The notes under the pieces were generated by a model. The model made no database searches. It had not been told where the DNA came from and saw only the letters and a program-made list of their open reading frames with translations. Positions 49,403 to 60,236 of a stretch of 64,000 nucleotides of DNA are shown piece after piece. The translations under genes and the position numbers were made by a program. The stretch comes from Sabellastarte sp. h YS-2021 (Eukaryota > Annelida > Polychaeta > Sabellida > Sabellidae): positions 78,024,706-78,088,705 of the forward strand of contig OZ024934.1 of assembly GCA_964017235.1 (NCBI GenBank). Direction: 5' to 3'. Every line of letters begins with the position of its first letter. Position 1 is the stretch's first letter.

Positions 49403-50160
49403 TTGATAAGGTCACCAAAACTCATCAACTGCTATGTATATTCTCACAGGAACCTATATTGGTTAGTAGGCATTACATCAGCCTATGGACAAAGATGCAG
49501 TCAAGCCAGTTCAAAATCTCTTGGCTTCCTCGACTCGCCTTTCTTGGTTCCAAAACCACACAGCTGTTTGAGACCTATTCTAGATCTGAGCAAACCAAAC
49601 CTTTCGGAGACCATCAGGACCTCCCTCCAACAAGGGAAGTGGGTTACCTCAATAGATTTCAAGGACGCCTACTTCCATATACCTATACAGGAACAATCCA
49701 GGAAATACCAGATTTTACATCCAAGGTCGGGCATACCAGTTCAAGGCCCTGCCATTCGGTTTGTCCACAGCACCCATGGAGTTCACTGGGATACCAAAGG
49801 AGGTTAAACTGATGGCCATACACAAGGAGTGAAGAATCCACCAGTACCTAGACGACTGGTTGGTGAGAGCCAGATCCCACCAGGTTTGTCTCCAACATAC
49901 AGTGGAACTAGTAAAAATGTGTCAGCAACTGGGTTGGTTGGTGAACTTACAGAAATCAGAGCTGGAGCCCAGACAAAACTTCGATTTTGTAGGCTACCAG
50001 TTTTACCTCAGGTCTGGTCGGGTCCGACTGACTCCGGACTGGTGGCAGAACCTTCAAGAGAAAATGCTGAAACTGCTATCCCGACCGGCTTGCCCGGTCC
50101 GGGAATTCATGTCCTTGCTTGGTTTACTAACAGCTACAGAAAGTATGTTCATCTAGGCTG
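49403..50160 (+). pseudogene. Reverse transcriptase of DIRS-like element, frameshifted
   Basis: Synthesises cDNA in intact relatives. The frame at 49403 has P-F-L-V-P-K, L-R-P-I-L-D-L-S and the first catalytic block S-I-D-F-K-D-A-Y-F-H-I-P-I. The frame is lost around 49715. The catalytic Q-Y-L-D-D-W-L-V box is at about 49842-49865 in another frame, followed by LVNLQKSELEPRQNFDFVGY (thumb side). At least one frameshift and one stop separate the blocks, so the gene is broken. S-I-D-x-K-D-A-Y is typical of DIRS and related elements. Confidence 0.8.
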
Positions 50161-50500
50161 ACTTCATATGAGACCCATTCAGTGGCATCTCAAAAACAAC
50201 TGGAGGGTACCAGAACCAGTAGAAAAGGTGATCCCAATCCCCTGGTCCCTGAACTAAAAGCAGTCTTTCTGGCTTTAAAGAGTTCCAAGACCTTTGCTCA
50301 AACAAGATAGTACTTGTAGCAACCGACAACACAGTAGTGTCATACATAAACAAGGAAGGTCGGGCCCACTTTGTGCCCTACTATGGAGAATCTTGACCTG
50401 GTGTACCAGGAAACAAGTGACTCTAAAGCCCGACACATTCCAGGCCGGCAGAACGTGGTAGCAGACAAGCTATCCAGGCTAGGCCAGACCATCTAAACAG
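50160..50500 (+). pseudogene. RNase H region of DIRS-like element
   Basis: VLVATDNTVVSYINKEGR (from about 50312) holds the D-N-T RNase H box typical of DIRS elements. ARHIPGRQNVVADKLSRLGQ (about 50428-50490) is the usual end of the domain. The two blocks are in different frames. Confidence 0.75.
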
Positions 50501-51470
50501 AGTGGTCTCTCCTTCCAGAGGTCTTCCACTCGATATGCAGCAGGTGGCACCGGCCCAAAATAGACTTATTTGCCACAAGGTTCAACAACAAGTTGTCTCT
50601 GTTTGTGTCACCGGTACCGGATCCCCTGGCCACAGCAGTAGATGCGCTCAGTCTGCCATGGTAGGATCTGGAAGCATACACCTTCCCACCATCAGCCATA
50701 TTGGAAAAAGTGGTGGAGAAGTTGCAAGACTCCCCATGCAAGAGAATCATCCTGATTGCCCTGGGGTGGCCCAACATACCTTGGTTTTGGGATCTAGTGG
50801 CCATGTCCAGCCAAATCCCACTGAGCCTGCCCAATCTGACCAACCTGTTGACAGTCATTTAATCAGATCCCTTACAGAAATCTGAATCTCCATGCATGGC
50901 TCCTAGAGCCTCAGCAATTGAGGAGCAGGGCTTGTCTGAGGAAGTGGCAGCAAGAATTGAGGCTCCTCAAGCGGGATCAATCAGATCAGTCTATGAGGCA
51001 AGTGGGCCATTTTTACAAAGTGATGTATCATTTATCAGGTGAACTTCGGGGCACCCCCTGTTAAGTCAGTTGCTGACTTCCTTATGTACCTGTTTCAGGA
51101 CAGGAAGTTGCAGCCCAGCACCACTGATGGTTACAGGTCAGCCATTGCTGATAGACTGGGAAATTCACCCATCAATATCAGTAAGGATGAAATCTCACTC
51201 GTCTCCTGGATAGTTTCCACTGAGACAGACCCAAAGGCCGGAGGGGAATCCCCTCCTGGAACCTCTCCCTGGTTTTTGCACCAGCTGACAAGGTTCATTT
51301 TGAACCAATTAAAGAGGCCTCCTTGAAGCATTTGACCTTCAAGACAGATTTCCTCTTGGCACTGGGGTCGGGCAAGTGTAGAAGGGAGATACATGCTTGG
51401 CAACCGACCATGGCCTTACAGGGTTTCCTGACCTTAAGGTCAACCCAGGCCAAGTCAGCCAAGACCATAG
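50500..51470 (+). pseudogene. Tyrosine recombinase-like region of DIRS element
   Basis: An N-terminal linker is visible in pieces (IDLFATRFNNKLSLFVSPVP near 50560; DALSLPW near 50640). Then SVADFLMYLFQ and PSTTDGYRSAIADRL (51069-51160) match the SAM-like core-binding domain. LKHLTFKTDFLLALGSGKC-RREIHAW (51325-51400) matches the box carrying the first catalytic arginine. The downstream H-x-x-R and Tyr boxes were not found. Frameshifted; not functional. Confidence 0.7.
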
Positions 51471-52251
51471 GCTAAAATTTGCTATTACTTGTGAGTTCAC
51501 ATAAGGCCCTAGTAACTTACCCGCCGACCAAGCGGTAGTTATTCAGCAATTGTCCATTGGATAGGAAGTATTAACGCAATAAATATAATCCCACCGACCC
51601 CGCTATCAGCTTACTAGGGGTCTAATAGGTTTAGACAACAAAAAAGATGCTATGACGTCACTCTGTCTAGACAGGAAGGAAGTATGATGCGCCACCTTGC
51701 AAGTGCACAGTACTGGGACCAGCCGGCTGGTGGAGACACAGGATGTCTTTTTCTGGCGTTTGGCGGGCCGGTCTGCGCCAACCGGATTAGCAATTGTCCA
51801 TTGGATAGGGTATTAACTTATAAAAATTTAATTTGCTTATTAAATTTGCAATTTTCTCATTTTTCAGCAGTTAGCATAATGACTAAATGGCTGATATCCT
51901 CAAAAGTGTTGCAGCCATGCAATTTCTTGTAAAGGTTTTCTCATCTACTTTTTTGTGAACTCTAACATAGTTAAGTTTCAAAGTTGTTGCTCAGTGTTTG
52001 AATGAGTTATAGCTACTTTTTCACTTTTCAGCAGTTACCATTATGAATAAATGGCTTCAATCTTTTAAAGTATTGCAGGTACATAATTTCTGTCAAAGGT
52101 GTTGTTCATTTACATTTTTGTGAACATGGTAATGTTTCAGACTGGTTGCTGAATGCATGAACGTCTGAATACCATTTGCAGCATACAACTTTTGTGTCCT
52201 TTTCTACTTTCACTTGTACTCTGAAACTCAAAACATAAAGTCAGCTGACAC

Positions 52252-52672
52252 TAGTGGGTGGACGATTAGATGTGTGCTCGATTAATCGTCGGTGACAGTG
52301 TAGAATCGCGGTCGGTCACTGACGTTTTCTAATGATCGATTATAAAGCTTATATCTTACCTTTCCTGATTTATATCAATATCCACGTATTTTAAAAATGT
52401 TTTAGGTATTTTTACTTAATAAACTGGCAGTTTTGTCTTGAATTTGAAGTTTGTTTATGTCTACCGCCATATTTACAGGAAGTGGGTGCTTTCGGTAGAT
52501 TCCAAATGTCGGAACACCGTTATTCTTACCGGATTGACCAATACTTTATCCCAGAAAGTGTTTCTTAAATAATAAACAATAATGGAGTAAAATAATCGAT
52601 TATGGGTCGATCATCGCTCGGACAAATGGGCGAATAATCGACCATGAAAATTGGAGGCGATTCCCAACACTA
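52252..52672. mobile_element. hAT-like MITE, 421 bp
   Basis: Ends TAGTGGGTGGACGATTA and (inverse) TAGTGTTGGGAATCGCC, flanked by the 8-bp duplication GCTGACAC (52244-52251, 52673-52680). The empty site is visible in element F (GTCAGCTGACACAGTG). 8-bp duplications and TAGTG ends fit the hAT superfamily. Internal CGATTAATCG/CGATTATGGG inverted segments; no transposase. Confidence 0.8.
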
Positions 52673-52899
52673 GCTGACACAGAGCCCATTCACGGTTACT
52701 GATTGCTTGTTATCTCCCGCCGGGCTTTAGCCCGGGAGGGAGATTATGAAATGATGCCTGTGTGTGCGTGCGTGCGTGTGTGCGTTAGTTAGTCACGCAG
52801 ATTTCTCCAAAACTACTACAGCTACAGATTTTTTGTAAATTAATTGTCCCAATGAATTTTTACGCCCTCGAAAAATTTTTTGGTTTTATGGACTTAGGC

Positions 52900-54700
52900 T
52901 TAAAGATAAGCGAGTAATAGCAATCTTAGCTACTTGGAGTAAAGGGCTCATAACTCAAAAACTATTGCAGTTACAACTTTTTCTTCAAATATGTTGTTCA
53001 GCTACTTTGTCCTTAGCTATAAGATGGTACATAGTTTGGGGTCCCATTGCATGCCATAAGTGAGTAATAGCTATTTTCTTATTTGTAGCAAAATAATGAC
53101 ATAAGTAAATGTCAAATATCTTCAAAAGTATTAAAGTTAGGGAATTCTTTTCAAATATGTTGTTCATATACTTTTTGATAAGCTATCACATAGTAAAGTT
53201 TCAGATCTGTTGCACATTGGATAGCTGAGTAATAGCTACTTTGAAATTCTACAGTTGAGTAAATCCATTGTAACTCCAAAACTAGTGCAGTTAGAGTATT
53301 TTCCTAAAATATGTTGTTCAGCTACTTTGTCCTTAACTATAAGATGGTATATAGTTTGGGGTTCTATTGCATGCGATAAGTGAGTAATAGCTATTTTCTT
53401 ATTTGTAGCAAAATAATGACATAAGTAAATGTCAAATATCTTCAAAAGTATTAAAGTTAGGGAATTCTTTTCAAATATGTTATTCATCTACTTTTTGATA
53501 AGCTATCACATAGTAAAGTTTCAGATCTGTTGCACATTGGATAGCTGAGTAATAGCTACTTTGAAATTCTACAGTTGAGTAAATCCATTGTAACCCCAAA
53601 ACTATTGCAGTTAGAGTATTTTCCTAAAATAAGTTATTCAGCTACTTTGTCCTTAACTATAAGATGGCATACAGTTTGAGATTCTATTGCGTGCCATAAG
53701 TGAGTAATAGCTATTTCCTTATTTGAAGCAAAATAACGACATGAGTAAATTTCAAAGATCTTCAAAAGTATTAAAATTAGGGGATTCTTTTGAAATATGT
53801 TATTCATCTAGTTTTTGGTAAGCTATCACATAGTAAAGTTTCAGACCTGTTGCACATTGGATAGCTGAGTAATAGCTACTTTGAAATTGTGACTGTTGAG
53901 TAAATCCATTGTAACTCCAAAACTATTGCAGTTAGAGTATTTTCCTAAAATATGTTATTCAGCTACTTTGTCCTTAACTATAAGATGGCATACAGTTTGG
54001 GATTCTATTGCATGCCATAAGTGAGTAATAGCTATTTCCTTATTTGAAGCAAAATAACGACATGAGTAAATTTCAAATATCTTCAAAAGTATTAAAATTA
54101 GGGAATTCTTTTCAAATATGTTATTCATCTAGTTTTTGATAAGCTATCACATAGTAAAGTTTCAGACCTGTTGCACATTGGATAGCTGAGTAATAGCTAC
54201 TTTGAAATTGTGACTGTTGAGTAAATCCATTGTAACTCCAAAACTATTGCAGTTAGAGTGTTTTCCTAAAACATGTTATTCAGCTACTTTTTCCTTAACT
54301 ATAAGATGGCATATAGTTCGGGGTTCTGTTGCATGCCATAAGTGAGTAATAGCTATTTTCTTATTTGTAGCAAAATAACAACATGAGTAAATTTCAAATA
54401 TCTTCAAAAGTATTCAAGTTAGGGAAATATTTTCAAATATGTTATTCATCTAGTTTTTGATGAGCTATCAGATAGTAAAGCAGCAAACCTGTTGCACACT
54501 GGACAGCTGAGTAATAGCTACTTTGAAATTGTGACTGTTGAGTAAATCCATTGTAACTGAAAAACTACTGCAGTTACAGGATTTTCCTAAAATAATTTGT
54601 TCAGCTACTTTTTCCTTAACTATAACATGGCATATCGTTTCGGGTTCCATTGCATGTCATAAGTGAGCAATAGCTATTTTCTTATTTGTAGCAAAGTTAT
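52900..54700 (+). repeat. 320-bp dimeric array of element C
   Basis: Alternating half-units: one with CAGCTACTTTGTCCTTAACT, the other with AAGCTATCACATAGTAAAGT. The combination repeats at a period of about 320 bp (52993, 53310, and onward). Both halves share GAGTAATAGCTA, so the unit is a diverged dimer. Confidence 0.75.
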
Positions 54701-56990
54701 GATGGAAATACCACATAGTGAAGTTGCACAACTGTAGCTCTTTGGATAGCTGAGTAATAGCTACCAAAATGAGTAAATGTCTTTTATCTCTAAAAATATT
54801 ACACATAGGCAATTTCTTCTAAATAAGTCATTCACCTACTTTTGTGTGATCTACCACATAGTGAAGTTGCAGAACTGTAGCTCTTTGGATAGGTGAGTAA
54901 TAGCTACTAAAATGAGTAAATGTCTTTTACCTCTAAAAGTTTTACAGATACACAATTTCTTCTAAATAACTCATTCACCTACTTTTGGGTCATCTACCAC
55001 ATAGAGAGGTCCTCAGTGGCCTAGTGGTTAGCAAGTTTGGCATCTAATCATAGGCTGTCACCTCTGTGGGTTCGAGTCCCACAAGTGGCAATTCTGAGGA
55101 CCTGTCCCAATATGACCCTGGCTGTTGAACGGGACGTAAAACCCCAACTTTGACCTTTGTCTACCACATAGAGAAGTTGCAGAACTGTAGCTCTTTGGAT
55201 AGCTGAGTAATAGCTACTAAAATGAGTAAATGTCTTTTATCTCTAAAAGTATTACAGGTAGGCAATTTCTTCTAAATAAGTCATTCACCTACTTTTGGGT
55301 GATCTACCACATAGTGAAGTTGCAGAACTGTAGCTCTTTGGATAACTGAGTAATAGCTACTAAAATGAGTAAATGTCTTTTATCTCTAAAAGTATTACAG
55401 GTAGGCAATTTCTTCTAAATAAGTCATTCACCTACTTTTGGGTGATCTACCACATAGTTAAGTTACAGAACTGTATCTCTTTGGATAGCTGAGTAATAGC
55501 TACTAAAATGAGTAAATGTCTTTTATCTCTAAAAGTATTACAGGTAGGCAATTTCTTCTAAATAAGTCATTCACGTACTTTTGGGTGATCTACCACATAG
55601 TTAAGTTACAGAACTGTATCTCTTTGGATAGCTGAGTAATAGCTACTAAAATGAGTAAATGTCTTTTATCTCTAAAAGTATTACAGGTAGGCAATTTCTT
55701 CTAAATAAGTCGTTCACCTACTTTTGGGTGATCTACCACATAGTGAAGTTGCAGAACTGTAGCTCTTTGGATAGCTGAATAATAGCTACTAAAATGAGTA
55801 AATGTCTTTTATCTGTAAAAGTATTACAGGTAGGCAATTTCTTCTAAATAAGTCATTCACCTACTTTTGGGTGATCTACCACATAGTTAAGTTACAGAAC
55901 TGTATCTCTTTGGATAGCTGAGTAATAGCTACTAAAATGAGTAAATGTCTTTTATCTCTAAAAGTATTACAGGTAGGCAATTTCTTCTAAATAAGTCATT
56001 CACCTACTTTTGGGTGATCTACCACATAGTTAAGTTACAGAACTGTATCTCTTTGGATAGCTGAGTAATAGCTACTAAAATGAGTAAATGTCTTTTATCT
56101 CTAAAAGTATTACAGATAGGCAATTTCTTCTAAATAAGTCATTCACCTACTTTTGGGTGATCTACCACATAGTGAAGTTGCAGAACTGTAGCTCTTTGGA
56201 TAGCTGAATAATAGCTACTAAAATGAGTAAATGTCTTTTATCTGTAAAAGTATTACAGGTAGGCAATTTCTTCTAAATTAGTCATTCACGTACTTTTGGG
56301 TGATCTACCACATAGTGAAGTTGCAGAACTGTAGCTCTTTGGATAGCTGAGTAATAGCTACTAAAATGAGTAAATGTCTTTTATCTCTAAAAGTATTACA
56401 GGTAGGCAATTTCTTCTAAATAAGTCATTCACCTACTTTTGGGTGATCTACCACATAGTAAAGTTGCAGAACTGTAGCTCTTTGGATAGCTGAGTAATAG
56501 CTACTAAAATGAGTAAATGTCTTTTATCTCTAAAAGTATTACAGGTAGGCAATTTCTTCTAAATAAGTCATTCACATACTTTTGGGTGATCTACCACATA
56601 GTGAAGTTGGAGAACTGAGCTCTTTGGATAGCTGGGTAATAGCTACTAAAATGAGTAAATGTCTTTTATCTCTAAAAGTATTACAGGTAGGCAATTTCTT
56701 CTAAATAAGTCATTCACCTACTTTTGGGTGATCTACCACATAGTGAAGTTGTAGAACTGTAGCTCTTTGGATGGCAGAGTAATAGCCACTAAAATAAGTA
56801 AATATCTTTTATCTCTAAAAGTGTTACAGATAGGCAATTTCTTCTAAATACGTCCTTACCTACTTTGGGTTGATCTACTGCATAATAAAGTTGCAGAACT
56901 GTAGCTCTTTGGATGGCAGAGTAATAGCTACAAAAGTGAGTAAATGCCTTTTGTCTTTAAAAGTGTTGCAATCAAACATTAAACTTGTTG
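54700..56990 (+). repeat. ~142-bp array of element C
   Basis: About 15 monomers with GATCTACCACATAGTGAAGT, GAGTAAATGTCTTTTATCTC and GTCATTCACCTACTTTTGGG. Interrupted by the SINE at 55008. Closely homologous to the 133-bp monomer inside A and B. Confidence 0.85.
55008..55159 (+). repeat. tRNA-SINE (family 2) with perfect 15-bp TSD
   Basis: Flanked by TCTACCACATAGAGA at 54993-55007 and 55160-55174. The tRNA-like head has A box TGGCCTAGTGGTTAGCAAG and B box GGTTCGAGTCC; the body ends GGGACGTAAAACCCC. The best preserved family 2 copy in the window. It is a SINE, not a functional tRNA gene: the sequence between the boxes does not fold to a standard anticodon arm by eye. Confidence 0.88.
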
Positions 56991-58130
56991 TCACTTCTAC
57001 ATGTGCCTCCATCTCACAAGAAAGTTTATATTCCACTATCTTTAGTACATCTAATTTATATGGCGGGAGATAAATGCATGTGTCAGAATGCTTGTTATAA
57101 AAATATGTTAATTACATGCACACTTGTCCTGGTATGATTGTTGTTTTGTTTATGTTTGTTTCAACCCCACAATAAATCCTAAGAATCATTGCATCGGGTG
57201 TGATGTAATATTTATTTGTGATCTGTGGATGACCTTGAACAAAGAGCTCCAAAGTCAAATTTGTGCAGGTTTGTAGACGATATGTAGATCTAATGTAGAT
57301 CTATTATACATATAAATGACACTGCAGCAGTACATGGTAAATGATGTTTAAATTGCCAAACAATATTCTCAATCAATAAGAATTATACTTCACATTACAA
57401 TTTATACTAGTTTTAAACAAATTACACACAACTGCAACTGTATCTAATGACATGAAGCAGGAGACTTTACTCTCATAAATTAACACCTACAATTGACACA
57501 ACATATTCAATTTAGAAAATTATTAAGAAAATAAGAACACAAAGGCAAAATTAGCTAGAAAACACTCCTAGAGTACAGACCTCCACCAATTAAGCCAAGT
57601 ACACAGAATATGTTCTAGATGAATTCTTTCTCTCATCAAAAATTTCAGAAAGATCCATTCATAATATTTTGGAGTAATCTCAATAACAACAAAAACAAAC
57701 TCATTGAAAAATAGGCCTAATTGAAAGTTTGTGATTTTTTTCATATCCATGATGTAGATCTTTCCCAAAATTTAATCACTTCTTCCTTTCACCTGACATG
57801 TGTGTGCATTAATTTTCGAGAAATTGTAAACAGATAGACAAAAAATTAATGAACCCCAAAACATAACCTCCTCGGCTGGATAATTAAGAAAATGTAATAC
57901 TGGATGAATATTTCTATAACGCTTGTAAATTTTCAATATTTTGAGTCATTTTCGAGATCTGTTGCATAATTTCAGTGAATGTTATTTGTTGTCTCATTTA
58001 AGGAGCCACACTGTTAAATTTTACATGCACTGGCAAATTTCTTACTTTGTACATTACCCTTAAATTGTAGTTTCCTATGAAGAACACTATTGCATAAGTA
58101 TAGTGCTCGTTAAGCTTTGCATTTTTGTCT

Positions 58131-58577
58131 TCAGATCTGAATATAAACTTGACACTGTATATGTATATTTTGTGCAAAGTCATGCTGTATACAAGAAGAC
58201 AATATTTTGGAAAATAAAATATTTTTAGAAATTGTGATCTTTGCTATCTCAGTTACACAACAAGCATGTTTTCCCCCTCTGACAACCAACACATATTCTA
58301 TTCCTTTCAGTGAGTTTTGAAGTGTTTGCTTGGACCCAATTTTTGATGCTGATTTTAATTTCACTCCTTGTGGCAACAAAAATATGATTGTCTGTAGCCT
58401 AAGAGCTCTGCACATGTATCTCCATACTGTCTTATTTTTCCATTTGTTTGTCATTTCGGAACCCCATTCAGGACAGCAGAACAGCCCTGTTATACACAGA
58501 TGCATATTGTGTTGGCAATCAAGCCAGATGATAATAGCAGTATTCATAAAGCCCCAAACTAGCAAAAATGCCCTCAA
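58131..58577 (-). CDS. Unrecognised 148-codon ORF
   Basis: A single open frame beginning MRAFLLVWGFMNTAIIIWLD, hydrophobic at its N terminus and cysteine-containing. No family resemblance. The plus strand of the same DNA is also open over 88 codons, which argues for chance. Listed because it is the longest frame in this gene-poor stretch. Confidence 0.15.
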   Translation of the reverse strand: MRAFLLVWGFMNTAIIIWLDCQHNMHLCITGLFCCPEWGSEMTNKWKNKTVWRYMCRALRLQTIIFLLPQGVKLKSASKIGSKQTLQNSLKGIEYVLVVRGGKHACCVTEIAKITISKNILFSKILSSCIQHDFAQNIHIQCQVYIQI

Positions 58578-59929
58578 AAGGGAAAACAGATTGTAACCAA
58601 AATACTAAGTAACCTCCAATCAGGAGGATGACTAGGAAGTTGAGATTGCTTATTTGATGCTATTAGTGTTTAGGTTGAGAGAATGGAAAGATTATTTTTT
58701 GACCAGTAAGGCCACTGGCTGAACCTAAAGATTGACTCTTTTAATCGTTGGCTTTAAAAAAAACAGAATTTGTGATTTAAAAGGATATACTGTTCAAAAG
58801 GCAGGTTAGATGAGCTCAACCAGATGAAGAAATTTTATAGTGGCTAAAATATAACACCTGTGCAAGCAAAATTGAACATGAAATATACCTCAGTTCTATT
58901 GGCATGGTTATTATAAGATTTCTGAATAAACAGTTAAACTGTTATTGCATTACAGCCAAAACAATAACTAACATCTAAAAATATAAGTCTAACAACATCT
59001 TCCTAACTGCAATCATTCAAGAAGAAAACTTTCCACACCAAGTTATGAGCACTTATGTAAATTTCTATCTGGTTTTGGAGCTGTTCCTATGCATTAAGGA
59101 ATATTCTGGGACATATATGATGTTCAGGACTACTCTGCATCTTTCTTTAACCATATTGGATCATTCATGGACAGTTTCCTTACCTGTGGGGGGCAGTGTT
59201 TTGTATCTTTGTTCAGTAAGATGTTGGGAGTAGTTATGGTCCACCCGTACAAGAATCCCATGAATTTGCTCCATAATGACCACAAAGAAGCAAAGAAAAT
59301 CATGAAACCTCCATGAGAGTGCCCCTGACCCATTCATAATAGTGGGGCAAGCCCCTAACAGAGTTATCAATTAGAAGCATCATGTACTTTAAACTGCACA
59401 CAGCTGTCTCTATGTTGTGGAATATATTGGTTGATGGGCCAGACACAACTTATTCAAGTGTGATAGCAAATCTAAACTTGATAAGTGTTATTGTAAATAA
59501 AGCAATAAATGAATGTAATAAATGTCGATCACTTACATATCACAGATATGTTTAATTTGTTACAATTTTATACAGATAAACTTGGCAAGTGAGTGAGAGA
59601 CAAGTAATTACTTGATGTAAGTGGGACACTTGAAGTTGTATTTCACATAAGTGATAAGAGGTTCTTCTAAATATTAGAAGTGCATTATATGTTATGTATG
59701 ATCAACACACTTAAAATTTAGTATTGGGAGAAATTTCACAACACAAAAAAGTCACATTTTGGTCACAAACAATTTTGTGAAGATCATCATGTGCTTGAAA
59801 CTTAGGGAGATATCGTTATACAGTAGACAAGGATAAGAGTACAACTGGTGGTAGTTGAAATAAGGTTTATGTGGAAACATTGTGGAGATCGCAACATCAG
59901 AAATTGTTTTAATTTTTGTAAGTATATTT

Positions 59930-60236
59930 ATACTCAGTGCAATTTCTCCATGTACTACAGGACCCAAAAGTGCTATTTGACCCATCTGACTTCACAAGGA
60001 CAGCCCAAGCTCTCAAATTACCAACATTCCCCTAACTGAAAAACAGAAGCTCAAGGATGACCATTTATCAACGTCCTTGAGGTTCTTTAACCTGCCACTG
60101 GGGATTGGACCCAATGACAGAGGACTGCCTTTTTAAGTGATCATCTGAGCCACTATGTATCTTCCTGTACCTGGCTTTGAACTCACAACCTTTGTGTTCT
60201 TAGGCAAATGCATTATCCACTAGATGAGTCATAGTA
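59930..60236 (-). repeat. tRNA-derived SINE (family 3)
   Basis: Second copy of the SINE at 25376-25683 (shared CAACGTCCTTGAGGTTCTTT, AACCTGCCACTGGGGAT). More decayed, with a degenerate B box (GAGTTCAAAGCC on minus). Confidence 0.75.

Larger units (their letters stand above)
46492..51817 (+). mobile_element. DIRS-like tyrosine-recombinase retrotransposon (decayed)
   Basis: Terminal inverted repeats of about 170 bp (46500-46678 and 51642-51817; landmark TGACGTCATAGCATC / GATGCTATGACGTCA). Left-end bases 46492-46529 recur inverted at 51545-51582, internal to the right repeat, as in the internal complementary region of DIRS elements. In order: a repeat-rich 5' region, gag-like ORF, reverse transcriptase with YLDD, RNase H and a tyrosine-recombinase-like region. 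Frameshifts and stops show it is inactive. GC content is visibly higher than in flanking DNA. Confidence 0.85.
44803..52709 (+). mobile_element. Helitron-like element G (sister of F, interrupted)
   Basis: Head ATGTCAGCTGACATTATG after TT, then AACAACTTCTCCTCCAAAAG. Monomers related to those of F run 45400-46490 and 51830-52150. The tail has GTCAGCTGACAC, a degraded GAGCCCATTCACGGTTAC hairpin, and ends TGCTTG before TT. Interrupted by three later insertions: a TA MITE, a DIRS-like element and a hAT-like MITE. Confidence 0.75.
52712..57094 (+). mobile_element. Helitron-like element C with two arrays
   Basis: Starts two bases (TT) after the end of G with the imperfect hairpin ATCTCCCGCCGGGC-TTTA-GCCCGGGAGGGAGAT, GTGTGCGTGC microsatellite and ATTTCTCCAAAACTACTACA. 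The tail holds GGCGGGAGATAAATGCATGT (inverse of the head) and ends ATGCTTG before TT. The first array (52900-54700) has about five 320-bp dimeric units; the second (54700-56990) has about 15 units of about 142 bp. One SINE is nested. No ORF of note. Confidence 0.82.

Noticed and set aside
55008-55085. Possible functional tRNA gene
   Set aside because: Has A and B boxes, but is followed by a SINE body and flanked by a 15-bp target-site duplication; no proper anticodon arm was seen.
59161-59370. Minus-strand frame ending at CCACAG|GTAAGG, exon-like
   Set aside because: Good donor, but two overlapping frames are equally open, no acceptor is convincing and no protein family is recognisable.
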